From the NCBI RefSeq assembly GCF_000720455.1, contig NZ_JOAK01000059.1, positions 1-20,924 of the forward strand: DNA of 20,924 nt. Direction: 5' to 3'. Under the pieces are notes generated by a model. That model had not been told where the DNA came from. It saw only the letters and a program-made list of their open reading frames with translations, and did no database searches. Both the position numbers and the translations under genes were made by a program. This DNA is from Streptomyces virginiae (lineage in GTDB: Bacteria; Actinomycetota; Actinomycetes; Streptomycetales; Streptomycetaceae). Positions 15,143-20,924 of the stretch are shown in pieces; the stretch's first letter is position 1; each line of letters starts with the position of its first letter.

Positions 15143-16573
15143 ATGGTGAAGGCTGCTAACTCCCGGGGCACGGCCCCCGGTACCCCGCCCCGCACGCGCA
15201 TCCTGATCGTCGGCGGCGGCTACGTCGGCATGTATACGGCGCTCCGGCTCCAGCGAAAGCTGAGAGCGGGAGAAGCCGAGGTCACGGTGGTCACGCCCGA
15301 GCCGTACATGACCTACCAGCCCTTCCTCCCGGAGGCGGCCGCGGGCGCGATCTCCCCGCGCCACGTCGTCGTCCCCCTGCGCCGCGTGCTCGGCAAGTGC
15401 CGCATCGTCATCGGCCAGGCCACGCACATCGACCACGCCAAGCGGACCGCGACCGTCAACACGCTCGCCACCGCCGACGAGGCCACCGGCCCCATCGAGG
15501 TGGAGTACGACGAACTCGTCCTCGCCCCCGGCTCCGTCTCCCGCACCCTCCCCGTGCCCGGCCTCGCCGACTACGGCATCGGATTCAAAACCGTGGAAGA
15601 GGCCATCGGCCTGCGCAACCACGTCATCGAGCAGATGGACATCGCCTCCTCCACCCGCGATCCCGCCCTCCGCGACGCCGCCCTCACCTTCGTATTCGTC
15701 GGCGGCGGCTTCGCGGGCGTCGAGGCCCTCGGCGAGCTCGAGGACATGGCCCGCTACGCGGCGCGGTACTACCACAACATCAAGCCCGAGGACATGAAGT
15801 GGGTCCTCGTCGAGGCCAGCGACCGCATCCTCCCCGAGGTCGGCCTGGAGATGGGCGTCTACACGGTCCGCGAACTGCGCAGCCGCAACATCGACGTCCG
15901 CCTGGAGACCCGGCTCGAATCCTGCGAGGACCGCGTCGCCGTTCTCAGCGACGGCGCCCGCTTCCCCACCCGCACCATCGTCTGGACCGCCGGCGTCAAA
16001 CCCCACCCGATCCTCGCCGCGACCGACCTCCCCAGGAACGAGCGCGGCCGCCTCGTCTGCACCTCCTTCCTCACCGTCGAGGGCGTCGAACACGCCTGGG
16101 CCGCCGGCGACGCCGCCGCCGTCCCCGACATCACCGCCCCGCCCGGCACCGAAGGCCCCCGCCGCGAGTGCGCCCCCAACGCCCAGCACGCCGTCCGCCA
16201 GGCCAAGGTCCTCGCCGACAACCTCCTGGCCGCCCTGCGCGGCGAGGTCCTGACCGAGTACGCCCACAAGTACGCGGGCTCCGTCGCCTCCCTCGGCCTC
16301 CACAAGGGCGTCGCCCACATCTACGGACGCAAGCTCAAGCGCTACCCCGCCTGGTTCATGCACCGCGCATACCACCTCAGCCGCGTCCCCAGCTTCAACC
16401 GGAAAATGCGCGTACTCGCCGAATGGACCCTCTCCGGGCTCTTCAAGCGTGAGATCGTCTCCCTTGGCTCACTCGAACACCCCAGGGCAGAATTCGAACT
16501 GGCTGCAGGCGGCGGACCGAAGGCACCTCCCCCGCCCCTCGCCCCCAACCCCCCGCAGAACGGCCAGGGCTGA
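15143..16573 (+). CDS. ndh: type II NADH dehydrogenase (NAD(P)/FAD-dependent oxidoreductase)
   Basis: This 476-residue membrane-associated flavoprotein is predicted to transfer electrons from NADH to menaquinone without proton pumping. The FAD-binding motif ILIVGGGYVGMYTA lies at 20-33, the NADH-binding motif FVFVGGGFAGVEALGELED at 183-201, the second FAD contact AWAAGDAAAVPD at 318-329, and PNAQHAVRQA at 345-354. The amphipathic C-terminal part (about 399-440) fits peripheral membrane binding, followed by a Pro-rich tail (460-476). The length is slightly above the usual 400-460 because of both tails. The start is uncertain: the ATG at 15143 lacks a ribosome site, and an in-frame GTG at 15110 is an alternative. 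The same pairing with atrA is recalled in S. coelicolor (SCO4119). Confidence 0.87.
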   Translation: MVKAANSRGTAPGTPPRTRILIVGGGYVGMYTALRLQRKLRAGEAEVTVVTPEPYMTYQPFLPEAAAGAISPRHVVVPLRRVLGKCRIVIGQATHIDHAKRTATVNTLATADEATGPIEVEYDELVLAPGSVSRTLPVPGLADYGIGFKTVEEAIGLRNHVIEQMDIASSTRDPALRDAALTFVFVGGGFAGVEALGELEDMARYAARYYHNIKPEDMKWVLVEASDRILPEVGLEMGVYTVRELRSRNIDVRLETRLESCEDRVAVLSDGARFPTRTIVWTAGVKPHPILAATDLPRNERGRLVCTSFLTVEGVEHAWAAGDAAAVPDITAPPGTEGPRRECAPNAQHAVRQAKVLADNLLAALRGEVLTEYAHKYAGSVASLGLHKGVAHIYGRKLKRYPAWFMHRAYHLSRVPSFNRKMRVLAEWTLSGLFKREIVSLGSLEHPRAEFELAAGGGPKAPPPPLAPNPPQNGQG

Positions 16574-16708
16574 CGTTGTCAGTGCGGTCGGCCACACTGG
16601 ACGTGTGACCATAGGTGGGCTCACACCTGCACAGAGTGACATCGTCCAGTCAGCGACCGCCCACGAGCGACACAGCGACCACTCGCGACACCACGAGGCT
16701 TGAACGCA

Positions 16709-18538
16709 GTGAACTTCACGCGCTGGAGCGCCCGGTTTCCCGGAACGCAGCGCCGCGCCGCCGCCCGGACCGAACATGCCGCCGCCCAGGCCAAGCGGGG
16801 CGAAGGCGCGGTCCCGGCAGCCCGCGGCGGCCGCCCCGACCCCGGAGCGGAGCGGTCCACGCCCGCCGCCGACGGCCACCCCGCCGACCCGACGGTCTCC
16901 GGCACCGGCACCGGATCCGGAACGGGCAGCGGCACCGGTACGACCCCCGCCCAGCGGACCGGCGTCCTCACGGCCGTGCCCTCCCTCGACGAACTCTCCG
17001 TACGCGAGGTCCTCGGCCGGCTCCCCGCCCTGGTCGCCCTCGTCCACGGCCCCGAGCACCGCGTCGCCTACGTCAACGACGCCTACACCGCAGGCTTCGG
17101 CGCCCGCACCCCCGGCGCCCCCGCCCACGAGGCCCTCCCCGAACTCGGCGAGCTCGGCCTCCTCCCCCTCCTCGACCAGGTCCAGCGCAGCGGCAAGCCC
17201 CGCACCGCGAAGAACCGCACCGCACCGGGCGGCGGCAGCTCGTACACCGTCACCTGCACACCCGTCGCCTTCCCCAAGCCCAAGCCCGGGACCGGGACCA
17301 CGGCCACGGCCACGGCCACGGCCACGGCCGAAGCGGACGCCCACCACACCGGCATCCTGATCCACCTCGCCGACGTCACCGACCACGCCGAAGCCGTCGA
17401 GCGGCTCCGCGCCAGCGAACGCCGCCAGCGCGAGGCCGCCGTCACCCTCCAGCGCTCCCTCCTCCCGCAGGAGCTGGAACAGCCCGACGACCTGCGCATC
17501 GCCGCCACCTATCAGCCCGGCGGCACCGAGGCCGCCGTCGGCGGCGACTGGTACGACGTCATCACCCTCGGCGCCGGCCGCACCGCGCTCGTCATCGGCG
17601 ACGTCATGGGCCGCGGTGTCCGCGCCGCCGCCGTCATGGGCCAGCTGCGCACCGCCGTCCGTGCCTACGCCCGCCTCGACCTGCCCCCGCACGAGGTGCT
17701 CCAGCTCCTCGACGGACTCGCCGCCGAGATCGACGCCAGCCAGATCGCCACCTGCGTGTACGCCGTCCACGACCCCAACGAGGGCCTGCTCGCCTACGCC
17801 TCCGCCGGCCACCTCCCGATCCTGGTCCGCGACGAGCACGGCACCGTACGCAGAGCCGCCGACCCCACCGGCCCGCCGCTCGGCACCGGCGGCTGGCTGC
17901 ACAGCTCCGGCACCATCGCGCTCGGCCCCGGCTCCACCGCCGTCCTCTACACCGACGGCCTCGTCGAGCGCCGCGGCGAGGACATCGACGAGGGCGTCGC
18001 CGCCCTCGAACGTGCCCTCGCCGGAGCCCAGGGCACCCCGTCCGTCATCTGCGACCGCCTCATGCGCGCCCTCGGGGTGGACGCCGACCACGACGACGAC
18101 GTCGCCGTGATGGTGATCCAGCAGCCCGCCCGCGCCGGCGCGGACGCCGAGCTCTTCCACAACGCCGCCCTGGAACTCCTCGGCGGCATCGAGGCGGCCC
18201 CGCGCGCCCGGGCCTTCGCCCAGGGCGTCCTCGCCTCCTGGCGCTTCCCCGTCGAGCTGTGCGACCTCGGGGTCCTCGCCGCGAGCGAGCTCGTCGCGAA
18301 CTCCCTCCAGCACGGCACCCCGCCCATGCGCCTGCGGCTGCGCCGCACCGACCGCCGGCTGATCATCGAGGTCACCGACGGCGACGACCACCTGCCGCGC
18401 CGCCGCCGCGCCGAACCGGCCGACGAGACCGGCCGCGGCATCTCGATCGTCGCCACCATCGCCTCCTCCTGGGGCTCCCGCCGCACCCCGGGCGGCGGCA
18501 AGGCCGTCTGGTGCGAGTTCGCCCTGCCGGACAAGTAG
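16709..18538 (+). CDS. PAS, SpoIIE phosphatase and HATPase signalling protein
   Basis: This 609-residue cytoplasmic signalling protein has a low-complexity N-terminus (1-85), a PAS-like sensor (about 100-235, starting around ALVHGPEHRVAYVND), a short coiled segment (235-260), a SpoIIE-type PP2C phosphatase (about 265-472), and a C-terminal RsbW-like HATPase domain (about 500-609). Phosphatase metal motifs are GGDWYD (278-283), GDVMGRG (297-303), SAGHLP and HDDDVAV (461-467). The kinase N-box is SELVANSLQHG and the G-box is ETGRGIS. Such proteins dephosphorylate or phosphorylate anti-sigma-factor antagonists (STAS proteins) and so set sigma factor activity. No antagonist gene is adjacent. The GTG at 16709 has GAGG 10 nt upstream; a TTG at 16700 is too close to that site. 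The gene starts 135 bp after the dehydrogenase gene and ends at a strong hairpin. From memory it corresponds to SCO4120. Confidence 0.87.
   Translation: MNFTRWSARFPGTQRRAAARTEHAAAQAKRGEGAVPAARGGRPDPGAERSTPAADGHPADPTVSGTGTGSGTGSGTGTTPAQRTGVLTAVPSLDELSVREVLGRLPALVALVHGPEHRVAYVNDAYTAGFGARTPGAPAHEALPELGELGLLPLLDQVQRSGKPRTAKNRTAPGGGSSYTVTCTPVAFPKPKPGTGTTATATATATAEADAHHTGILIHLADVTDHAEAVERLRASERRQREAAVTLQRSLLPQELEQPDDLRIAATYQPGGTEAAVGGDWYDVITLGAGRTALVIGDVMGRGVRAAAVMGQLRTAVRAYARLDLPPHEVLQLLDGLAAEIDASQIATCVYAVHDPNEGLLAYASAGHLPILVRDEHGTVRRAADPTGPPLGTGGWLHSSGTIALGPGSTAVLYTDGLVERRGEDIDEGVAALERALAGAQGTPSVICDRLMRALGVDADHDDDVAVMVIQQPARAGADAELFHNAALELLGGIEAAPRARAFAQGVLASWRFPVELCDLGVLAASELVANSLQHGTPPMRLRLRRTDRRLIIEVTDGDDHLPRRRRAEPADETGRGISIVATIASSWGSRRTPGGGKAVWCEFALPDK
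17298..17327. repeat. CCACGG hexanucleotide repeat, five copies
   Basis: Five perfect head-to-tail copies of CCACGG encode an alternating Ala-Thr run (about residues 198-207) inside the PAS-like domain of the phosphatase. Changes in copy number would keep the frame. Confidence 0.9.
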
Positions 18539-18546
18539 CCCGCACA

Positions 18547-18586
18547 CGCGTGAGGCCCCGGTCCACACGGACCGGGGCCTCACGCG
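18547..18586. terminator. strong bidirectional terminator hairpin
   Basis: A perfect 18-bp stem (18547-18564 with 18569-18586) closes a 4-nt ACAC loop. It lies 8 bp after the phosphatase stop and 36 bp from the stop of the convergent MFS gene, so it probably ends transcription from both sides. Confidence 0.9.
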
Positions 18587-18622
18587 CACCGCTGCACGAG
18601 CAGTACGTGCGTACGTACGCGG

Positions 18623-19918
18623 CTACGCGTGTACGGGCTCCTTCACCGCGACGGCCGGACCGCCCTGCGCCACGACCCTGCTCGCCAGCACCGGGTTGTC
18701 CTGCATCGGCGTGAGGCCCTTGCCGAGCCGCAGCGCCAGAACCGCGATACCGAGCGACACGAGCACGAAGACCGCGATGTACAGCATCGGAACACCCGCA
18801 CCGAGCGGCACCCCGAGCGGCCCCAGCGCCAGCGCCATCTGCTTGACCAGCGCGAAGGCCGAGTTGTACTGGCCCACCGAGCCCTCGGGCGCCAGATCGG
18901 CGACCAGCGGGGCCAGCGTCGGCGACAGCATGGCCTCGCCGATGCCGAAGAGCGCGTACGTGGTGATGAACGCGGCGGCGGCCATCATCGCGCTGCCGTG
19001 CCCCAGCCCGGAGAAACCGGCGATCAGCCACGCCCCGGTCCAGATCAGCCCCACGAGCGCGATCACACGCGACCGGCGGCGCTTCTCGACCAGCTTCAGG
19101 ACGACGAACTGCGCGAGGACGATCGCACCGGTGTTGGCGGCGAGGGCGAAACCGAGCGTGGAGGGGGAGATGCCCGCTGCCTCCGTACCGAAGGCGGCCA
19201 GACCCGACTCGAACTGTCCGTAGCAGGCGAAGAACACCACGAAGCCCAGCACGCACAGCTGCACCATGGCTTTGTGCCGCAGCAGCCGCTTCCAGCCGCT
19301 GCCACCCGCCTGCGACGGGTCCTTCGGCACGGCGTCCTTGATGCTCGGCGCGTGGGGCAGCCGCACGGTGGCGACGACACCCGCCAGCACCAGGAACATC
19401 ACGGCCTCGATGCCGAACAGCAGGGTGAAGCTCCCGGGCCGGCTCTCGTCGACGATCTGACCGCCGAGGAGACCACCGATGCCCAGACCCAGGTTCTGCA
19501 TGAAGAACTGCAGGGCGAAGGCACGGGTCCGGGTGGACGGCGTGGAACACCACACGATCATTGTGGCCAGAGCCGGCTGCATCACGGCCTGACCGGCGCC
19601 GAGCGCCAGCGCGGACAGCAGGATGGGCACGATCCCCGTGGAGAGCCCGAGTGCGAGCGCGCCGGCCGAGGCGGCGAAGGCAGCGCCGATGACCACGGGC
19701 ACCGGACCACGTCGGTCGATGACCCGACCGGTGAAGGGCAGCGCGACGAGAGCGCCCAGGGCGAAGGCCACGAACGCGCTCGTGGCGGCCATGGAGCCCA
19801 GACCTCGCACCTGCGCCACATAGATGTAGAGGAACGGAACCGTGAAGCCGATGCCGAACGCCGTCAGCGCGTTCCCGGCCTGGATCCGCCGCATCGCAGC
19901 GCCCATCACCTTGGTCAC
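18623..19918 (-). CDS. MFS transporter
   Basis: This 431-residue major facilitator has about 12 predicted membrane helices. The motif A segment GRVIDRRGPVPVV lies at 64-76, between helices 2 and 3, and a charged central loop (about 188-205, with KDAVPKDPSQ) separates the two six-helix halves. It is most likely an exporter of a small molecule, but the substrate is not readable from sequence. The GTG at 19918 is used with a weak upstream AGGTGAG; an internal ATG at 19906 is an alternative. It is divergent from a MarR regulator, with heptamer repeats between them. From memory the S. coelicolor counterpart is SCO4121. Confidence 0.87.
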   Translation of the reverse strand: MTKVMGAAMRRIQAGNALTAFGIGFTVPFLYIYVAQVRGLGSMAATSAFVAFALGALVALPFTGRVIDRRGPVPVVIGAAFAASAGALALGLSTGIVPILLSALALGAGQAVMQPALATMIVWCSTPSTRTRAFALQFFMQNLGLGIGGLLGGQIVDESRPGSFTLLFGIEAVMFLVLAGVVATVRLPHAPSIKDAVPKDPSQAGGSGWKRLLRHKAMVQLCVLGFVVFFACYGQFESGLAAFGTEAAGISPSTLGFALAANTGAIVLAQFVVLKLVEKRRRSRVIALVGLIWTGAWLIAGFSGLGHGSAMMAAAAFITTYALFGIGEAMLSPTLAPLVADLAPEGSVGQYNSAFALVKQMALALGPLGVPLGAGVPMLYIAVFVLVSLGIAVLALRLGKGLTPMQDNPVLASRVVAQGGPAVAVKEPVHA

Positions 19919-19936
19919 TTCTCACCTGCCTTGATA

Positions 19937-19992
19937 ACTGAAGACTGAAGACTTCATACCTAAAGTTCGACGCTTAACAGTACACACTGAAG
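19937..19992. promoter_or_regulatory. heptamer repeats, probable MarR operator region
   Basis: ACTGAAG occurs at 19937-19943, 19944-19950 and 19986-19992. The second copy is followed by ACTTCAT, giving the perfect palindrome TGAAGACTTCA at 19946-19956. This AT-richer patch lies between the divergent MFS and MarR starts, where a shared operator is expected. Confidence 0.55.
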
Positions 19993-20017
19993 GAGTTAGA
20001 CGCCAACGCGCTCGTGC

Positions 20018-20023
20018 GATACT
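20018..20023 (+). promoter_or_regulatory. -10 element of a leaderless MarR transcript
   Basis: GATACT is followed by exactly 7 nt and the ATG at 20031, so transcription would start on the A of the start codon. No ribosome site is present. A possible -35 is TTAGAC at 19996-20001 (16-nt spacer). Confidence 0.5.
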
Positions 20024-20030
20024 TCGACGC

Positions 20031-20567
20031 ATGGGTGACACCCCCGACGGCACCACGTCCGTCCCCGAGCCGAGCCTCGACGAGCAGATCGCCGTCTACC
20101 AGCGCGAGTTCCAGGACCTCGACCCGCAGGTCGAGAAGGTCGTCTCGGCCCTGAGCCGCCTGAACCGCCGGATGAACGTCGCGTACGGACGCCAGACCGC
20201 GGCCCTGGGCATCAGCAACGCCGAGTGGGAGGTCCTGAAGGCCCTGGTCATCTCCGGCGCTCCCTACCGGATGGGCCCGAGCGAGCTCGCGAAGCAGCTG
20301 GGCCTCACGCCGGCGGCGATGACCCACCGGATAGACCGCATGACGGCGGAGGGCCTGGTCACCCGCGAGCGGGACGAGTCCAACCGGGTCCGCGTGATCG
20401 TGGAGCTGACGGACGAGGGCCGCAGCAAGTGGCTGGACGCGATGCGCGCGGCCACGATCTTCGAGGAGGACCTCCTCCAGGACCTCTCGACGGCGGAGCG
20501 CGGGGTGCTGGGCGACATGCTCACGCGCCTGCTCGACCGGGTGGAAGACCTCCAGTCACCCAGCTGA
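20031..20567 (+). CDS. MarR family transcriptional regulator
   Basis: This 178-residue winged-helix regulator has dimerisation helices at about 32-60, a helix-turn-helix at 80-105 (MGPSELAKQLGLTPAAMTHRIDRM), a wing with RDESNRVRVIVELT (114-127), and C-terminal helices to the end. Its recognition region is similar to that of the other MarR protein at 7373-7879, sharing AAM-T-x-IDRM spacing and the GLV-R-RD pattern. The ATG at 20031 lacks a Shine-Dalgarno sequence, and the -10 position implies leaderless expression. It probably controls the divergent MFS gene through the heptamer/palindrome region at 19937-19992. The next downstream feature is an rRNA operon promoter region. From memory the S. 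coelicolor counterpart is SCO4122. Confidence 0.9.
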   Translation: MGDTPDGTTSVPEPSLDEQIAVYQREFQDLDPQVEKVVSALSRLNRRMNVAYGRQTAALGISNAEWEVLKALVISGAPYRMGPSELAKQLGLTPAAMTHRIDRMTAEGLVTRERDESNRVRVIVELTDEGRSKWLDAMRAATIFEEDLLQDLSTAERGVLGDMLTRLLDRVEDLQSPS

Positions 20568-20576
20568 CCACCGGGG

Positions 20577-20605
20577 TTGACACAGCCTCCACGGGTCCGT
20601 AAGGT
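20577..20605 (+). promoter_or_regulatory. upstream rrn promoter
   Basis: TTGACA (20577-20582), a 17-nt spacer and TAAGGT (20600-20605) form a near-consensus principal-sigma promoter, the best in the window. The start would be near 20612, over 300 nt before the window end. Confidence 0.7.
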
Positions 20606-20758
20606 TCTTCGAGTTGCCCCGCAGCCGGAAGGTTTCGGCGACAACAAATCGGCCGCCTCGTTGCGGCACCCAACTCAGCACGATCTCCCACTGGGAACGA
20701 TTTCGGCGTGCCCGAATTCATTTCCGAAGGCCGATTATGAATCGCCGGGGAAATCCAC

Positions 20759-20764
20759 TAGAGT
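20759..20764 (+). promoter_or_regulatory. rrn promoter -10 element
   Basis: TAGAGT at 20759-20764 is a good Streptomyces -10. The -35 candidate TTATGA (20735-20740, 18-nt spacer) is poor. It is followed by AGTCGGAA, also found after the next TAGAGT. Confidence 0.5.
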
Positions 20765-20838
20765 TTGGGGAGTCGGAAGGGCCCAACAGCCCGGAAGACA
20801 AACCCCGCTGACTGGGGGTCAGGCCCGAAAGAGTCTGA

Positions 20839-20844
20839 TAGAGT
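20839..20844 (+). promoter_or_regulatory. rrn promoter -10 element nearest the 16S gene
   Basis: A second TAGAGT, followed by CGGAAACGC, sits 80 bp downstream of the first. Upstream, GGTCAG (20817-20822) is a weak -35. Confidence 0.5.
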
Positions 20845-20924
20845 CGGAAACGCAAGACAGCAGAACGAAAGCCCGGAGGAAAGCCCGAGAGGGTGAGTAC
20901 AAAGGAAGCGTCCGTTCCTTGAGA

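Larger units (their letters stand above)
20568..20924 (+). other. rRNA operon promoter and 5' leader region
   Basis: No protein gene fits in this stretch. The final part (about 20822-20924) matches, by recall, the conserved leader just upstream of Streptomyces 16S rRNA, with the AAGCCCGGAGGAAAGCCCGA-like segment, GGTGAGTACAAAGGAAGCG, and the small hairpin AAGGAA (20902-20907)/TTCCTT (20915-20920). The mature 16S 5' end lies beyond the window. Several promoter-like elements are spread along the region, as in known multi-promoter Streptomyces rrn operons. Confidence 0.8.

Noticed and set aside
14830..15159. A small plus-strand ORF between the atrA-like and dehydrogenase genes
   Set aside because: It starts at a TTG without a ribosome site, overlaps the dehydrogenase start and has no recognisable features.
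16469..18589. A 706-codon minus-strand ORF opposite the phosphatase
   Set aside because: It is the antisense frame of a well-supported gene, with biased composition and no recognisable domain.
1..20924. Insertion sequences, integrase or att sites, tRNA genes
   Set aside because: I found no transposase or integrase motifs, no terminal inverted repeats with target duplications, and no tRNA-like sequence; the gene order looks like conserved chromosome core.

Overview
The window is very GC-rich and has the hallmarks of a Streptomyces chromosome: strong third-position GC, GTG starts, leaderless genes, and families typical of the genus (an ECF sigma factor fused to a surface domain, a SpoIIE-type phosphatase with a kinase domain, an AfsR-like regulator, a TPR sporulation-type regulator). 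From 14.0 kb onward the order is AtrA-type TetR regulator, type II NADH dehydrogenase, PAS/SpoIIE/HATPase protein, MFS, MarR. From memory this matches the SCO4118-SCO4122 neighbourhood of S. coelicolor, with the sigma factor as SCO4117; I could not check this here.

Layout. (1) 0.15-3.1 kb, minus strand: an L-2-hydroxyglutarate oxidase gene behind a HTH/TPR regulator that has a clear promoter. (2) 3.1-5.9 kb, plus strand: a 731-residue asparagine-synthetase/lasso-cyclase-like protein whose expected ATP and Mg sites are replaced. (3) 5.9-7.9 kb: an MFS exporter divergent from a MarR repressor, with perfect palindromic operators between them. (4) 7.9-8.6 kb: a gene-free block of degenerate GC-rich repeats. 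(5) 8.6-11.6 kb: an AfsR/SARP-type regulator broken by a frameshifting deletion and carrying a second, in-frame deletion. (6) 11.7-13.7 kb, minus strand: an ECF sigma factor with zinc finger, membrane segment(s), a long Pro/Ser linker and an NPCBM-like C-terminal domain. (7) 14.0-16.6 kb: the atrA-like gene divergent from a type II NADH dehydrogenase. (8) 16.7-18.5 kb: a PAS-SpoIIE-HATPase protein ending at a strong hairpin. (9) 18.6-20.6 kb: a second MFS/MarR divergent pair. (10) 20.6-20.9 kb: the promoter and leader region of an rRNA operon; the 16S gene itself lies just beyond the window.

How the genes work together. This is mainly a regulatory neighbourhood: a sporulation-type regulator, an AfsR-like regulator (probably dead), an envelope-linked sigma factor, an AtrA-type regulator and an RsbU/RsbW-like protein sit beside respiratory and redox-repair enzymes and two self-contained efflux modules. 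The two MFS/MarR modules are probably repressor-controlled export systems. The most unusual gene is the intact but apparently catalytically rewired lasso-cyclase-like protein, which has no precursor peptide or leader peptidase beside it.
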